Notes: generated by a model from the letters alone, not told the origin. 16,824 bases of DNA from an uncultured Muribaculaceae bacterium (GCA_910589095.1 CAJUSN010000039.1:1-16824); one strand, 5' to 3'. Counted from the first letter of the stretch, positions 8,617 to 16,587 are shown. Program-made: numbers and translations.

Positions 8617-9936
8617 ATGAAGAAGCTTTATGTGGAAACCTACGGTTGCCAGATGAACGTGGCTGACACCGAGGTTGTATTCGCTATAATGAACATGGCC
8701 GGCTATGCAATTACCGAATCCGTTGAGGATGCCGATGCCGTTTTGCTTAACACATGCTCCATCCGCGATAACGCGGAACAGAAAATCCTTGGCCGTTTGC
8801 AAGCTCTCACCGCGCTGCGCCGCAAGCGTCGCGGCGGCTTGATCATAGGCGTGATTGGATGTATGGCCGAAAGAGTCAAGGATGACTTGATTTCAAATCG
8901 TGGCGTGGACCTGGTGGCAGGCCCCGACAGTTACCTTGACCTTCCGTCGCTTTTTGCCGCTGTTGAAGCAGGCCAGAAAGCTATCAACGTAGAGCTATCC
9001 ACCACTGAGACTTACCGTGAGGTCATTCCGGTGCGCCTGCCCGGCAATCTTGTGAGCGGATTTATATCCATAATGCGAGGATGCAACAATTTCTGCTCCT
9101 ACTGTATTGTTCCTTACACTCGTGGTCGCGAACGTTCACGTGAGCTTCACTCCATCCTTGCCGAACTCGCCGACCTGCGCGCAAAGGGCTATAAAGAAGT
9201 GACTCTTCTCGGGCAGAATGTCAATTCCTACCGATATGTGGCGGCCGAAGGTGAAGATCCTGTGACATTCGACCGTCTGTTGGCGGCCGTGGCCGAGGCG
9301 GCCCCTGATATGAGAATACGTTTCACCACTTCACATCCAAAGGATATGACCGACGAGATTCTCCACACCATTGCCCGCTATCCTAACATTTGCCACCATA
9401 TTCACCTACCCGTGCAGAGTGGCAGTAACAAGGTGCTCAAGGCCATGAACCGTCATTACACGCGTGAGTGGTATCTCGACCGCATTGCCGCCATAAACCG
9501 CATCATACCTGATTGTGGCATATCGACTGATATGTTTACCGGCTTCCATGATGAAAGTGAAGAGGACTTCGAGCAGACTCTCAGTCTGATGCGTGAGGTA
9601 GGATTCCAGTCGGCATTCATGTTCAAATATTCCGAGCGTCCCGGCACCCTCGCATCCAAACACATGCCCGACAATGTGGCCGAAGAGGTGAAAATAGAGC
9701 GCCTCAACCGCATGATTGCCCTGCAGAATGAGCTTTCATTGGCTGCCCATCAGGCCATGGTGGGCAAAGAGGTGGAAGTGCTGCTTGAAGGCGTGGCCAA
9801 ACGATCGAAGGAGCAGATGGTGGGCCGCACACCCCAAAACATGACTGTGGTTGTGCCCCGTCGCGACTATCGTGTGGGCCAGACAGTCCGCGTCACCGTC
9901 CGTTCCGCCACTTCCGCCACCCTTCTCGCCGACTGA
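8617..9936 (+). CDS. miaB: tRNA-2-methylthio-N6-dimethylallyladenosine synthase MiaB
   Basis: This is a radical-SAM methylthiotransferase of 439 residues, a normal MiaB length. The N-terminal UPF0004 domain starts KKLYVETYGCQMNVADTEV and has the three auxiliary-cluster cysteines C11, C47 (NTCSIR) and C82 (GCMAE). The radical-SAM motif C156-x3-C160-x2-C163 lies in RGCNNFCSYCIVPYTRGRE, which is the MiaB rather than RimO pattern. A C-terminal TRAM domain spans about 375-437. The enzyme adds a methylthio group to i6A37 of tRNAs reading UNN codons. I chose the ATG at 8617, preceded by gatgagg. An in-frame TTG at 8575 would add 14 residues but overlaps a promoter-like element. A following gene, pfkA, has its own promoter 136 bp downstream, and I see no clear terminator between them. 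Confidence 0.96.
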   Translation: MKKLYVETYGCQMNVADTEVVFAIMNMAGYAITESVEDADAVLLNTCSIRDNAEQKILGRLQALTALRRKRRGGLIIGVIGCMAERVKDDLISNRGVDLVAGPDSYLDLPSLFAAVEAGQKAINVELSTTETYREVIPVRLPGNLVSGFISIMRGCNNFCSYCIVPYTRGRERSRELHSILAELADLRAKGYKEVTLLGQNVNSYRYVAAEGEDPVTFDRLLAAVAEAAPDMRIRFTTSHPKDMTDEILHTIARYPNICHHIHLPVQSGSNKVLKAMNRHYTREWYLDRIAAINRIIPDCGISTDMFTGFHDESEEDFEQTLSLMREVGFQSAFMFKYSERPGTLASKHMPDNVAEEVKIERLNRMIALQNELSLAAHQAMVGKEVEVLLEGVAKRSKEQMVGRTPQNMTVVVPRRDYRVGQTVRVTVRSATSATLLAD

Positions 9937-10012
9937 CCCACAACCCCTCCGCCCATTCGTATGTCAATCTTTGGGCAATAAATGTAAATTAGGTGAAAAT
10001 GGGGGAGGGAAT

Positions 10013-10043
10013 TTTGCGAGGTTGGGAGATTTGTGTAAATTTG
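10013..10043 (+). promoter_or_regulatory. Consensus Bacteroidetes promoter for pfkA
   Basis: TTTG at 10013-10016, a 19-bp spacer, then TAAATTTG at 10036-10043, matching both boxes and the spacing of the Bacteroidetes housekeeping-sigma consensus. The predicted start is near 10050, a leader of about 20 nt before the pfkA ATG at 10073. Confidence 0.75.
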
Positions 10044-10072
10044 CAAGTTACAAACCTAAAAACGATAACCCC

Positions 10073-11053
10073 ATGGCAGAGATTAAATGTATTGGTATCC
10101 TCACATCCGGAGGTGATGCTCCGGGTATGAATGCAGCGATTCGTGCGGTAACCCGTTCGGCTATCTACAGCGGATTTCGCGTGAAAGGTATCTACCGCGG
10201 CTACCGCGGCCTGATTTCCGATGAAATCGTAGAGTTCAAGACTCAGAATGTGTCAAATATCATTCAGATGGGTGGCACAATCCTGAAAACCGCGCGCTGC
10301 CCCGAGTTCCAGACACCCGAGGGGCGTCAGCTCGCTTACGATAATCTCCGCCGACATGAAATAGATGCACTCGTGGTGATCGGTGGTGACGGTTCGCTTA
10401 CCGGCGCGCGTATTTTCGCCAACGAGTTCAACCTTCCCATCATCGGTCTGCCCGGAACCATTGACAATGACCTTTACGGCACTGACTCGACCATAGGTTA
10501 TGACACGGCCCTCAACACCATTATGGAGTGCGTGGATAAAATCCGCGACACGGCCACCTCGCATGAACGTTTGTTCTTTATAGAGGTTATGGGACGCGAC
10601 GCCGGCTTCCTGGCTCTCAACGGTGCGATAGCTTCCGGCGCGGAAGCTGCAATCATTCCCGAAATCTCCACTCAGGTTGACCAGTTGGCCGAGCTGATTC
10701 AAAACGGCTTCCGCAAGTCGAAGAACTCTTCGATTGTGCTTGTGGCCGAAAGCCCTGTCACCGGTGGCGCTATGGGCATGGCTGAGCGCGTTAAGAACGA
10801 GTATCCGGGCTATGATGTGCGCGTTTCCATTCTCGGTCACCTGCAGCGAGGAGGTTCGCCCACGGCTCATGACCGTATTCTCGCTTCCCGCATGGGTGCG
10901 GCTGCTATCGATGCGCTTCTTGACGACCAGCGCAACGTGATGATAGGTATTCAGAACGACCGGATTGTCTATGTGCCTTTCACCAAAGCTATCAAGAACG
11001 ACAAGCCCATCAACCGCGAACTGCTTGAAACTCTCCGCCGCCTCTCTATCTGA
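10073..11053 (+). CDS. pfkA: ATP-dependent 6-phosphofructokinase
   Basis: The protein is 326 residues, close to the 320 of bacterial PfkA. It phosphorylates fructose 6-phosphate to fructose 1,6-bisphosphate in glycolysis. Visible motifs are TSGGDAPGMNAAIR (11-24), GGDGS (104-108), PGTIDND (127-133, catalytic base D131), MGRDAGFLA (173-181) and HLQRGGSP (256-263). Gly at the fourth place of GGDGS and Gly in PGTIDND are the residues associated with ATP use; PPi-dependent enzymes usually carry Asp and Lys there. I chose the ATG at 10073 because the promoter lies at 10013-10043, which rules out the longer frame reaching back into miaB. Its TGA shares a base with the ATG of the next gene, so the two are probably co-transcribed and translationally coupled. 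Confidence 0.97.
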   Translation: MAEIKCIGILTSGGDAPGMNAAIRAVTRSAIYSGFRVKGIYRGYRGLISDEIVEFKTQNVSNIIQMGGTILKTARCPEFQTPEGRQLAYDNLRRHEIDALVVIGGDGSLTGARIFANEFNLPIIGLPGTIDNDLYGTDSTIGYDTALNTIMECVDKIRDTATSHERLFFIEVMGRDAGFLALNGAIASGAEAAIIPEISTQVDQLAELIQNGFRKSKNSSIVLVAESPVTGGAMGMAERVKNEYPGYDVRVSILGHLQRGGSPTAHDRILASRMGAAAIDALLDDQRNVMIGIQNDRIVYVPFTKAIKNDKPINRELLETLRRLSI

Positions 11054-12414
11054 TGGCACTCCCCGATCATTACGTAAGTTATCTTTCAGAATATAACCCA
11101 CCGTGGATGTCCAAGCTCATTGAAGCGATGAGCGCGGAGCCCACGGTGGCCGTGCGTTACAATCGTCGTAAACATGCGGAGAGTCGTCCGGATGGATGCG
11201 TGGTGCCTTGGTGTGATGACGCCCGCTTGCTTCCGGTCCGCTTGCCCTTTACTTTTGATCCCGCACTCCATCAAGGCGCCTACTATGTGCAGGATCCTTC
11301 GTCAATGTTTGTAGGGCATGTGGTGCGTCAGCTCACCGCCGGTTCCCCTGCTCCGCTTACGGTGCTCGATGCCTGTGCAGCCCCGGGAGGAAAGACCACG
11401 GCTGTTATTGATGCGCTCCCCGACGGGTCGCACGTGGTGGCCAACGAGTTTGTTCCCAAGCGTGCAGCGGTGCTAAAGGAAAATCTGGCTAAGTGGGGTT
11501 ATCCGCTGGTGTGTGTCACTCAGGGCGATACATCGCGATTCCGCGAAACGCCGGGATTTTTTGATCTGGTTGTGGCCGATGTGCCATGCTCGGGCGAAGG
11601 AATGATGCGGAAGGATGCCGAGGCTGTTGCGCAATGGAGCCCCGGGCTCGTAAAGCAATGTTCCGCGTTGCAAAAGGAGATTGTTGATAATCTGTGGCTC
11701 GCTTTGAAGCCGGGCGGGTATATGGTTTACAGCACCTGCACATTCAATCCTCTGGAGAATGAGCGCATGCTTGCGTACATGCGGCAGGAATATGGTGCCG
11801 AACCTGTTACAATCCCCGTTGACCCTTCATGGAATATAGCTCCGGCGCTTGAAGGCAATATGCCTGCATATCGGTTTATTCCGGGTTTGATTCAGGGCGA
11901 GGGCCTTTTTATGGGCGTGGTTCGCAAGCCTCTGTTGTCGTCGGTTGTTTTTTCGTTTAAATCGGCAAAGCCGAAAGGCAAAGGGAAGGATCGGGATAAG
12001 CGAAAGGGCGTTAAGTCCGTTGCCGCGCCTAAAGAGGTGGCCGATTGGCTTCTTCCCGGGATGAATGTCGAGCTACATGTCGATGGCGCAAAAGTGATGG
12101 CATGTCTCACCCCCGGCTCGTCTTATCCGGCCAAGCTTGAGCTTGGGGAACTGAAAGGGCGTGATGTGGTGCCTTCGCAGCAGCTTGCCCTCAGTGACGC
12201 CCTCAATGCTGCAGCTTTCCCGCAAGTGGATGTTGACCGCACGCAAGCGCTTGAATATCTGCGATGCGAGGCTATAAGCCTTCCGGCTGATTCACCGCGC
12301 GGATTTGCCCTTCTCACCTACGCCGGCCTCCCTCTCGGCTTTGTCAAAAACATCGGCAACCGCGCCAACAACCTCTACCCGCGCCCCTGGCGCATCCTGT
12401 CCCAACTGCACTAA
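11053..12414 (+). CDS. RsmF-like 16S rRNA (cytosine-C5)-methyltransferase, NOL1/NOP2/Sun family
   Basis: The protein is 453 residues. The SAM-binding core shows LDACAAPGGKTT (105-116), DVPCSGEGM (176-184) with C179, and YSTCTFNPLENE (226-237) with C229. The two cysteines are the release and nucleophile residues of RNA m5C methyltransferases. The N-terminal YYVQDPSSM (77-85) is also family-typical. The C-terminal third (after about 300) resembles the RsmF accessory/PUA-like region, preceded by a Lys-rich stretch (about 313-330) that may touch RNA. E. coli RsmF modifies C1407 of 16S rRNA; the same target here is inference. Start and stop are firm: the ATG overlaps the pfkA TGA, and the TAA is 6 bp from the opposing gene's stop, so any terminator must lie inside that gene. 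Confidence 0.93.
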   Translation: MALPDHYVSYLSEYNPPWMSKLIEAMSAEPTVAVRYNRRKHAESRPDGCVVPWCDDARLLPVRLPFTFDPALHQGAYYVQDPSSMFVGHVVRQLTAGSPAPLTVLDACAAPGGKTTAVIDALPDGSHVVANEFVPKRAAVLKENLAKWGYPLVCVTQGDTSRFRETPGFFDLVVADVPCSGEGMMRKDAEAVAQWSPGLVKQCSALQKEIVDNLWLALKPGGYMVYSTCTFNPLENERMLAYMRQEYGAEPVTIPVDPSWNIAPALEGNMPAYRFIPGLIQGEGLFMGVVRKPLLSSVVFSFKSAKPKGKGKDRDKRKGVKSVAAPKEVADWLLPGMNVELHVDGAKVMACLTPGSSYPAKLELGELKGRDVVPSQQLALSDALNAAAFPQVDVDRTQALEYLRCEAISLPADSPRGFALLTYAGLPLGFVKNIGNRANNLYPRPWRILSQLH

Positions 12415-12420
12415 AAGTCT

Positions 12421-13647
12421 CTATTTTTTTGCTGGGTCAAATTGAAATTGAAAGACTGCATCTGAGATGTTTAAGTAGATGTAAAGCGTCTGTCCGTCTT
12501 TACGCAATATGTTGAAATATCCTTCCAAGCACTCGCCTGGTTTGATTGTTGTGTGTTTTAAATATCCTTCGTTACGTGCTTCCCGTTTTTTAGCGTTATT
12601 TTCTGTGTAATTCATTAGAGATTGGCTCATTGCTAATTGGGTTTGAATAGCTTCAGATGCATTGTATGTGGTAGTTGTCGAAGTCCCGGAGTATGTGCCA
12701 AAGTTACCTCCATAACTTATAGTTCCATAGCTATTGGTTGAAGAAACAGAATAGCCGGCCTGAGTGGAAGCTAAGCCTGCAGATATAGAAGTTAGAGCAG
12801 TTTCCCAATTTTGAGTTCTCTTTATGCGTTTGTCATATTGTTCTGCGTTTTGGATTGCTAATGCGCGGTCATATCCTTTTTTATCTTTTATCGCGGCTGT
12901 GAAGAGTTCGGGATTTATTTCAATAGGGAAAAAGGAGTTGTTAGTTAGTCTGACAAATGTCCTATAGTATTTACCGTAGTCATTTGTTCGGGACATGCTG
13001 ACTTCAACGGTTAAGCCATCTTTAATGTAGTATTTCCAGAGTACGTCATTAATGTATTGACTGAGCATCTCGGAAACTTCAGGAGATTGTAATATGGGTA
13101 TATTTTCGTTGATGCTTATTTTTGAGAAGAGTCCGTCAGGATTTGACATGGTGTAATATCCATTGAGATTCTTACCCTCGTAAAATTCCTGTTGGTAACA
13201 GATTCCGTTAGAGAATTCTGAAGAAAGACCGTGTGGTAAGCCGTTTTTGTATATAACTTTTCGTATTAGGGTTCCATCAGGATTGTAATCGCATAATTCT
13301 CCATTAAGAGCGCCATCTTTCCAGGTTGAGTGGTGCTGTGTACGACCATCGCGGTAGTAGCTCGTGAATTCACCTTCAAGAAGAGATTTCAAATCGTTAA
13401 TACTGTCAAGTTTAATGAAATACCCATCACCTTGAATTTCTCCGGTGATATAGAAGTTTCGGAATCTTGTAGGAGTAGAAACTCGGCATCCCTTTTCAAA
13501 TATTTTGTAATAAGAAGCGAAGCAAGGGCCGTCAACTTGTTTCCATGCGTTATCTAAATAAACTGTATCAAGCAGGATTGGTGATGCTTGAAGACTTACA
13601 GAGTTGAACGCCACAATAATGACAAGGAGGATGGTGCTGAACTTCAT
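12421..13647 (-). CDS. Exported protein with MORN-like repeats and unknown C-terminal domain
   Basis: I do not recognise a specific function. The 408-residue protein starts with a signal peptide (1-21, cleavage near LQA-S). The N-terminal part (about 40-175) has degenerate MORN/YwqK-type repeats: GEFTSYYRDG (92-101), GELCDYNPDG (116-125), KNGLPHG (134-140) and NGYYTMSNPDG (162-172). Such repeats occur in many exported Bacteroidetes proteins and in the so-called YwqK antitoxin family; no toxin gene is adjacent. Residues about 205-408 look like a beta-rich domain (TFVRLTNNSFFPIEINPELFT, then KPGECLEGYFNI) split by a Ser/Thr/Tyr/Gly-rich low-complexity insert at about 298-330. The gene is clearly AT-richer than its neighbours: 20 of 60 bases are G or C at 12541-12600, against 35 of 60 at 7561-7620 in the CoA-transferase. 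This suggests a different history from the housekeeping genes around it. Its stop is 6 bp from that of the convergent methyltransferase. Confidence 0.8.
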   Translation of the reverse strand: MKFSTILLVIIVAFNSVSLQASPILLDTVYLDNAWKQVDGPCFASYYKIFEKGCRVSTPTRFRNFYITGEIQGDGYFIKLDSINDLKSLLEGEFTSYYRDGRTQHHSTWKDGALNGELCDYNPDGTLIRKVIYKNGLPHGLSSEFSNGICYQQEFYEGKNLNGYYTMSNPDGLFSKISINENIPILQSPEVSEMLSQYINDVLWKYYIKDGLTVEVSMSRTNDYGKYYRTFVRLTNNSFFPIEINPELFTAAIKDKKGYDRALAIQNAEQYDKRIKRTQNWETALTSISAGLASTQAGYSVSSTNSYGTISYGGNFGTYSGTSTTTTYNASEAIQTQLAMSQSLMNYTENNAKKREARNEGYLKHTTIKPGECLEGYFNILRKDGQTLYIYLNISDAVFQFQFDPAKK

Positions 13648-13760
13648 AATTATATATTTAAGAAAGAGAAACGATTGGTAGATGCCGAATTCGTGGTATT
13701 TAGATTTTTAAGGACGCTGTTTTGTAAGCAAACGCTAATGTGAATAGTAAGGGTACGACA

Positions 13761-13815
13761 AAAGAGAACCCGCTAAATTAGTCCATCCAACAGACAGTTA
13801 TATCGGGTTCCCTTT
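13761..13815 (-). terminator. Long-loop stem, possible terminator or attenuator after rpsU
   Basis: Arms aaagagaacccg (13761-13772) and cgggttcccttt (13804-13815) pair over 12 bp. The single mismatch is a tolerated G-U only when transcribed leftwards, and the minus strand then reads TCTTTTGTC after the stem. This fits a terminator 50 bp past the rpsU stop. The loop is 31 nt, unusually large, so a regulatory or mobile-element-derived structure is also possible. Confidence 0.4.
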
Positions 13816-13864
13816 ATGGGAGTATGTTGCCAAATAAAATTATAAGGCTGGCAGTAACCGAGGC

Positions 13865-14056
13865 TTATTCCTCGACAGTGCGGAGCTTCTGCACGTAAAC
13901 GGCCTTCATCATCTTCTTGCGGTTAACCACAGAAGGTTTCTGGAAAGCCTGACGGCTGCGGAGTTCCTTTACAATGCCGGTTTTTTCATATTTGCGCTTG
14001 AATTTTTTGAGTGCGCGCTCGATGTTTTCGCCTTCTTTTACTTGTACGATGATCAT
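13865..14056 (-). CDS. rpsU: 30S ribosomal protein S21
   Basis: The protein is 63 residues, starting MIIVQVKEGENIERALKKFKR. The basic KRKYEKTG and RSRQAFQKPS segments and the terminal YVQKLR fit the Bacteroidetes S21 form. S21 sits on the 30S platform near the anti-Shine-Dalgarno end of 16S rRNA and acts in initiation. The ATG at 14056 is firm; an A-rich stretch precedes it and a consensus promoter lies 55-85 bp upstream. The exported MORN-like gene follows on the same strand, 217 bp further on, separated by the stem at 13761-13815. Confidence 0.96.
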   Translation of the reverse strand: MIIVQVKEGENIERALKKFKRKYEKTGIVKELRSRQAFQKPSVVNRKKMMKAVYVQKLRTVEE

Positions 14057-14110
14057 TTTTAAGTGTTATTATTATGTATGTTAATTGTTGTCGTATTGCT
14101 TTTTGCGGGG

Positions 14111-14141
14111 CAAAATTAAGCATTGTTTTCCATTCGGCAAA
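14111..14141 (-). promoter_or_regulatory. Consensus Bacteroidetes promoter for rpsU
   Basis: On the minus strand: TTTG (14141-14138), 19-bp spacer, TAATTTTG (14118-14111). Both boxes and the spacing match consensus. The predicted start is near 14104, a leader of about 48 nt. Confidence 0.75.
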
Positions 14142-14226
14142 ACTTTTTAGGCCTAAAATTCCGTTACTGCCTCATTTTTCGGTAAATGAACTTTTTTAAC
14201 AATATTTAACTATCATAGCTGCTGTA

Positions 14227-14261
14227 GTAACTATTCAGTCACGGTGGGGCTGAATAGTTAC
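14227..14261. repeat. Perfect 12-bp inverted repeat with 11-nt loop
   Basis: Arms gtaactattcag (14227-14238) and ctgaatagttac (14250-14261) are exact reverse complements around tcacggtgggg. No T-run follows on either strand, so it is not an ordinary intrinsic terminator. It lies in the 301-bp gap between divergent rpsU and the DUF4838 gene, about 45 bp upstream of the latter's -7 box. It could be an operator, an RNA structure or a dispersed palindromic repeat. Confidence 0.8.
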
Positions 14262-14305
14262 CTATTATAATCCGAAATCATGAGCATAATGTCATGAAAA
14301 TTCAT

Positions 14306-14313
14306 TAAATTTG
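14306..14313 (+). promoter_or_regulatory. Candidate -7 promoter element for the DUF4838 gene
   Basis: TAAATTTG, a full TAnnTTTG match, lies 44 bp before the ATG at 14358. No clear TTTG -33 box is seen 19-21 bp upstream, so activation may depend on a regulator, perhaps binding the palindrome at 14227-14261. Confidence 0.45.
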
Positions 14314-14357
14314 CAGATAGATACCAATCTTGTCGAGAAATCAAACTATATTATCGG

Positions 14358-16553
14358 ATGAAAACAGGTTTATTAAAATTATTCTTAGTATCGGCCGCCA
14401 TGGTCGGTCTGACTGCACAGGCGCAGACAATGCTTGTGAAGAACCACAAAGCTCCGGGTAGGATCCTCTACACGGACACCCTCGACCGCCAGGCGGCAGA
14501 GTTGCTTCAGGATTTCACCCAACGCATCAGCGGCGCGACCATGCCGATAGTGGCAATAGACGCTAAACCGAAAAAGGGTGATGTTGTGTTCCGCCGCACC
14601 CGAAATGAGGCAATCAAGGAGGATGGATTCAAACTTGACTCCCGGCCGGGCTATCTGACAATAGAGAGCAACAAAGGGAAAGGATCGGTGTATGGCGTTG
14701 TGACACTGCTTGAGAAATATCTCGGGTGTAACTACTGGGGAGAAAATGAATATACCGTGCCGACACGTTCCACAATCGAGATACCGGCAGAGTGCTTTGT
14801 GGAGAATCCGACTTTCACATTCCGCAGCAATGGCAGCTATGCCACCTCATCCGACCCCATCTACCGGATGTGGGCGCGCCATGAGGATCCGAGTGAAGTG
14901 TTTGCCGGCGGATACTGGGTCCATACGTTCAACCGGTTGCTTCCTGCCTCGAAATATGGTGCAGCGCATCCTGAGTATTATGCATGGTTTGACGGCAAGC
15001 GTCATCCGGGTCAGGCCGGTCAATGGTGTCTCAGCAACGAGGACGTATTCAAAATCGTATGTCAGGAGCTTGACTCTATATTTAAGGCCAATCCGGGGAT
15101 GGATATGATCTCTGTGAGCCAGAACGATGGCAACTATACCAATTGCAAATGCCCCGAATGCGCCCGCATCGACTCTATCGAGGGAGCACCCTCAGGCTCG
15201 TTGATCCATTTCCTGAACCGACTTGCCGACAGATATCCCGACAAACAATTCTCCACGCTGGCTTATCTGTATACGATGAATCCGCCTAAGCATGTCAAAC
15301 CGCGTCCGAACGTGAACATAATGCTCTGCAACATTGACTGCTATCGGGAAGTGCCGATGCAGGACAATGCGTCGGGACAAGCATATCTCAAGGCACTCGA
15401 CGGATGGTCGAAGATGTCGGAGAACTTCTTTTTATGGGATTACGGTATCAACTGCGACGGCTTTGCCACTCCATTTCCTAATTTCCATATCATGCAGCCC
15501 AACATCCAGACATTCCGTGACCACAATGCAAAGATGTTGTTCAACTGCAACGGCAACGTTCGCGGAGGTGATATGACCGAACTGCGTTGTTATCTTGTGA
15601 ATAAATTGATGTGGAATGCAGATGCCGACGTGGATTCTCTGACCAACACATTCCTCAATGGTTACTATGGTGCGGCCGCACCGTATATTGATCAGTATCT
15701 CAAACTATTGCAAGGTGCGTTATTGGGAAGCAGAATACCTCTGTGGATCTACGACTCGCCTGCGACACATAAAGACGGGATGCTCAATCCGATACTCCGC
15801 CGCACATACAATCAATTGTTTGACAAGGCGGAAGAGTCGGTAAAAGGTGATTCGGCACTGTTGGCGAGAGTGCAGCGCTCGCGTCTGTCTCTGCAATACA
15901 GCGAGCTTGAAATCGAGCGCACAATGCCTGATAAAGATGTGACTCGTCTGAAAAACATGCTCGATACATTCGAGACCCGTGCCGCCCGATATGGACTTGC
16001 GCATATCAACGAACGCAGTAACTCGCCCAAGGAATATGTGGATCTTTACCGTAGCCGCTACCTGCCTCGCGGCGAGAAGAACCTGGCTGAGGCCGCGGAT
16101 ATCACATTCTCGACTCCACTTCCAGCTCCCTACGACAAAATAGGTGCTCAGTCACTGTCGGACGGTCTCTTTGGTGGTATGAGCTATAAAGACAGTTGGA
16201 TTGGCTGGGAAGGAAAGGATGTGGACATCACGGTGGATCTCGGGCATCCGACCGAGATAAAAAGCATAGACACCGATTTCCTGCACCAAATCGGGGCTTG
16301 GATTCTCCAACCCAAGTCGGTAACTTATTCACTGAGTGACGATGGAGTGAACTGGAAGGAGACGGCTAAGCATGAGCTCACTGATGATCACGACGGCAAG
16401 GTGAAGTTTGTCAATGTGGTTGAAAAATTCACCACACCTCGGAAGGCCCGTTATGTGAAAGTTGCTGTAGAAGGAATGAAGCAGTGTCCGGGCTGGCATT
16501 ACGGTGTCGGCAATCCGTGCTGGTTTTTCCTCGACGAAATAACAATTCTGTAA
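14358..16553 (+). CDS. Exported DUF4838 protein with C-terminal F5/8 (discoidin-like) domain, probable carbohydrate-active enzyme
   Basis: The protein is 731 residues. Residues 1-22 form a signal peptide ending AQA-Q, with no lipoprotein cysteine. Residues about 30-145 resemble the alpha/beta domain found ahead of GH20 and GH67 catalytic domains (DTLDRQAAELLQDFTQRISG, then GSVYGVVTLLEKYLG). Residues about 150-470 are the DUF4838 core, a presumed TIM barrel, with SVSQNDGNYTNCKCPECARID (252-272) and LWDYGIN (359-365). A helical linker follows. Residues about 583-731 form an F5/8 type C or CBM32-like sandwich (DGLFGG, DITVDLGHPTEIKSI, WKETAKHE, ARYVKVAVEGM), likely to bind sugars. By family association it should act on a glycan in the periplasm or outside the cell. 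The linkage is unknown to me. It stands alone between a -7 box and a strong terminator, not in a SusCD operon. Confidence 0.85.
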   Translation: MKTGLLKLFLVSAAMVGLTAQAQTMLVKNHKAPGRILYTDTLDRQAAELLQDFTQRISGATMPIVAIDAKPKKGDVVFRRTRNEAIKEDGFKLDSRPGYLTIESNKGKGSVYGVVTLLEKYLGCNYWGENEYTVPTRSTIEIPAECFVENPTFTFRSNGSYATSSDPIYRMWARHEDPSEVFAGGYWVHTFNRLLPASKYGAAHPEYYAWFDGKRHPGQAGQWCLSNEDVFKIVCQELDSIFKANPGMDMISVSQNDGNYTNCKCPECARIDSIEGAPSGSLIHFLNRLADRYPDKQFSTLAYLYTMNPPKHVKPRPNVNIMLCNIDCYREVPMQDNASGQAYLKALDGWSKMSENFFLWDYGINCDGFATPFPNFHIMQPNIQTFRDHNAKMLFNCNGNVRGGDMTELRCYLVNKLMWNADADVDSLTNTFLNGYYGAAAPYIDQYLKLLQGALLGSRIPLWIYDSPATHKDGMLNPILRRTYNQLFDKAEESVKGDSALLARVQRSRLSLQYSELEIERTMPDKDVTRLKNMLDTFETRAARYGLAHINERSNSPKEYVDLYRSRYLPRGEKNLAEAADITFSTPLPAPYDKIGAQSLSDGLFGGMSYKDSWIGWEGKDVDITVDLGHPTEIKSIDTDFLHQIGAWILQPKSVTYSLSDDGVNWKETAKHELTDDHDGKVKFVNVVEKFTTPRKARYVKVAVEGMKQCPGWHYGVGNPCWFFLDEITIL

Positions 16554-16587
16554 AAAAAAAAGACCGGCATCGCCGGTCTTTTTTTTT
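16551..16587 (+). terminator. Strong intrinsic terminator after the DUF4838 gene
   Basis: The stem agaccggc/gccggtct (16561-16568 and 16572-16579) has a 3-nt loop, a run of As before it and nine Ts (16579-16587) after it. The As could extend the stem, and the structure would also terminate leftward transcription. It begins at the TAA stop codon itself. Confidence 0.93.

Noticed and set aside
9851..10072. An N-terminal extension of PfkA reaching back into miaB.
   Set aside because: It overlaps miaB and the consensus pfkA promoter, and PfkA proteins begin at the MAEIKCIGILTSGGD position.
12421..13647. Calling the MORN-like protein a toxin-antitoxin antitoxin.
   Set aside because: The YwqK-type label rests on repeats that are common in exported proteins. 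It has a signal peptide and there is no toxin-like partner gene.
14227..14261. Reading the 12-bp inverted repeat as a transcription terminator.
   Set aside because: There is no T-run on either strand after the stem, and the flanking genes diverge, so no gene ends here.
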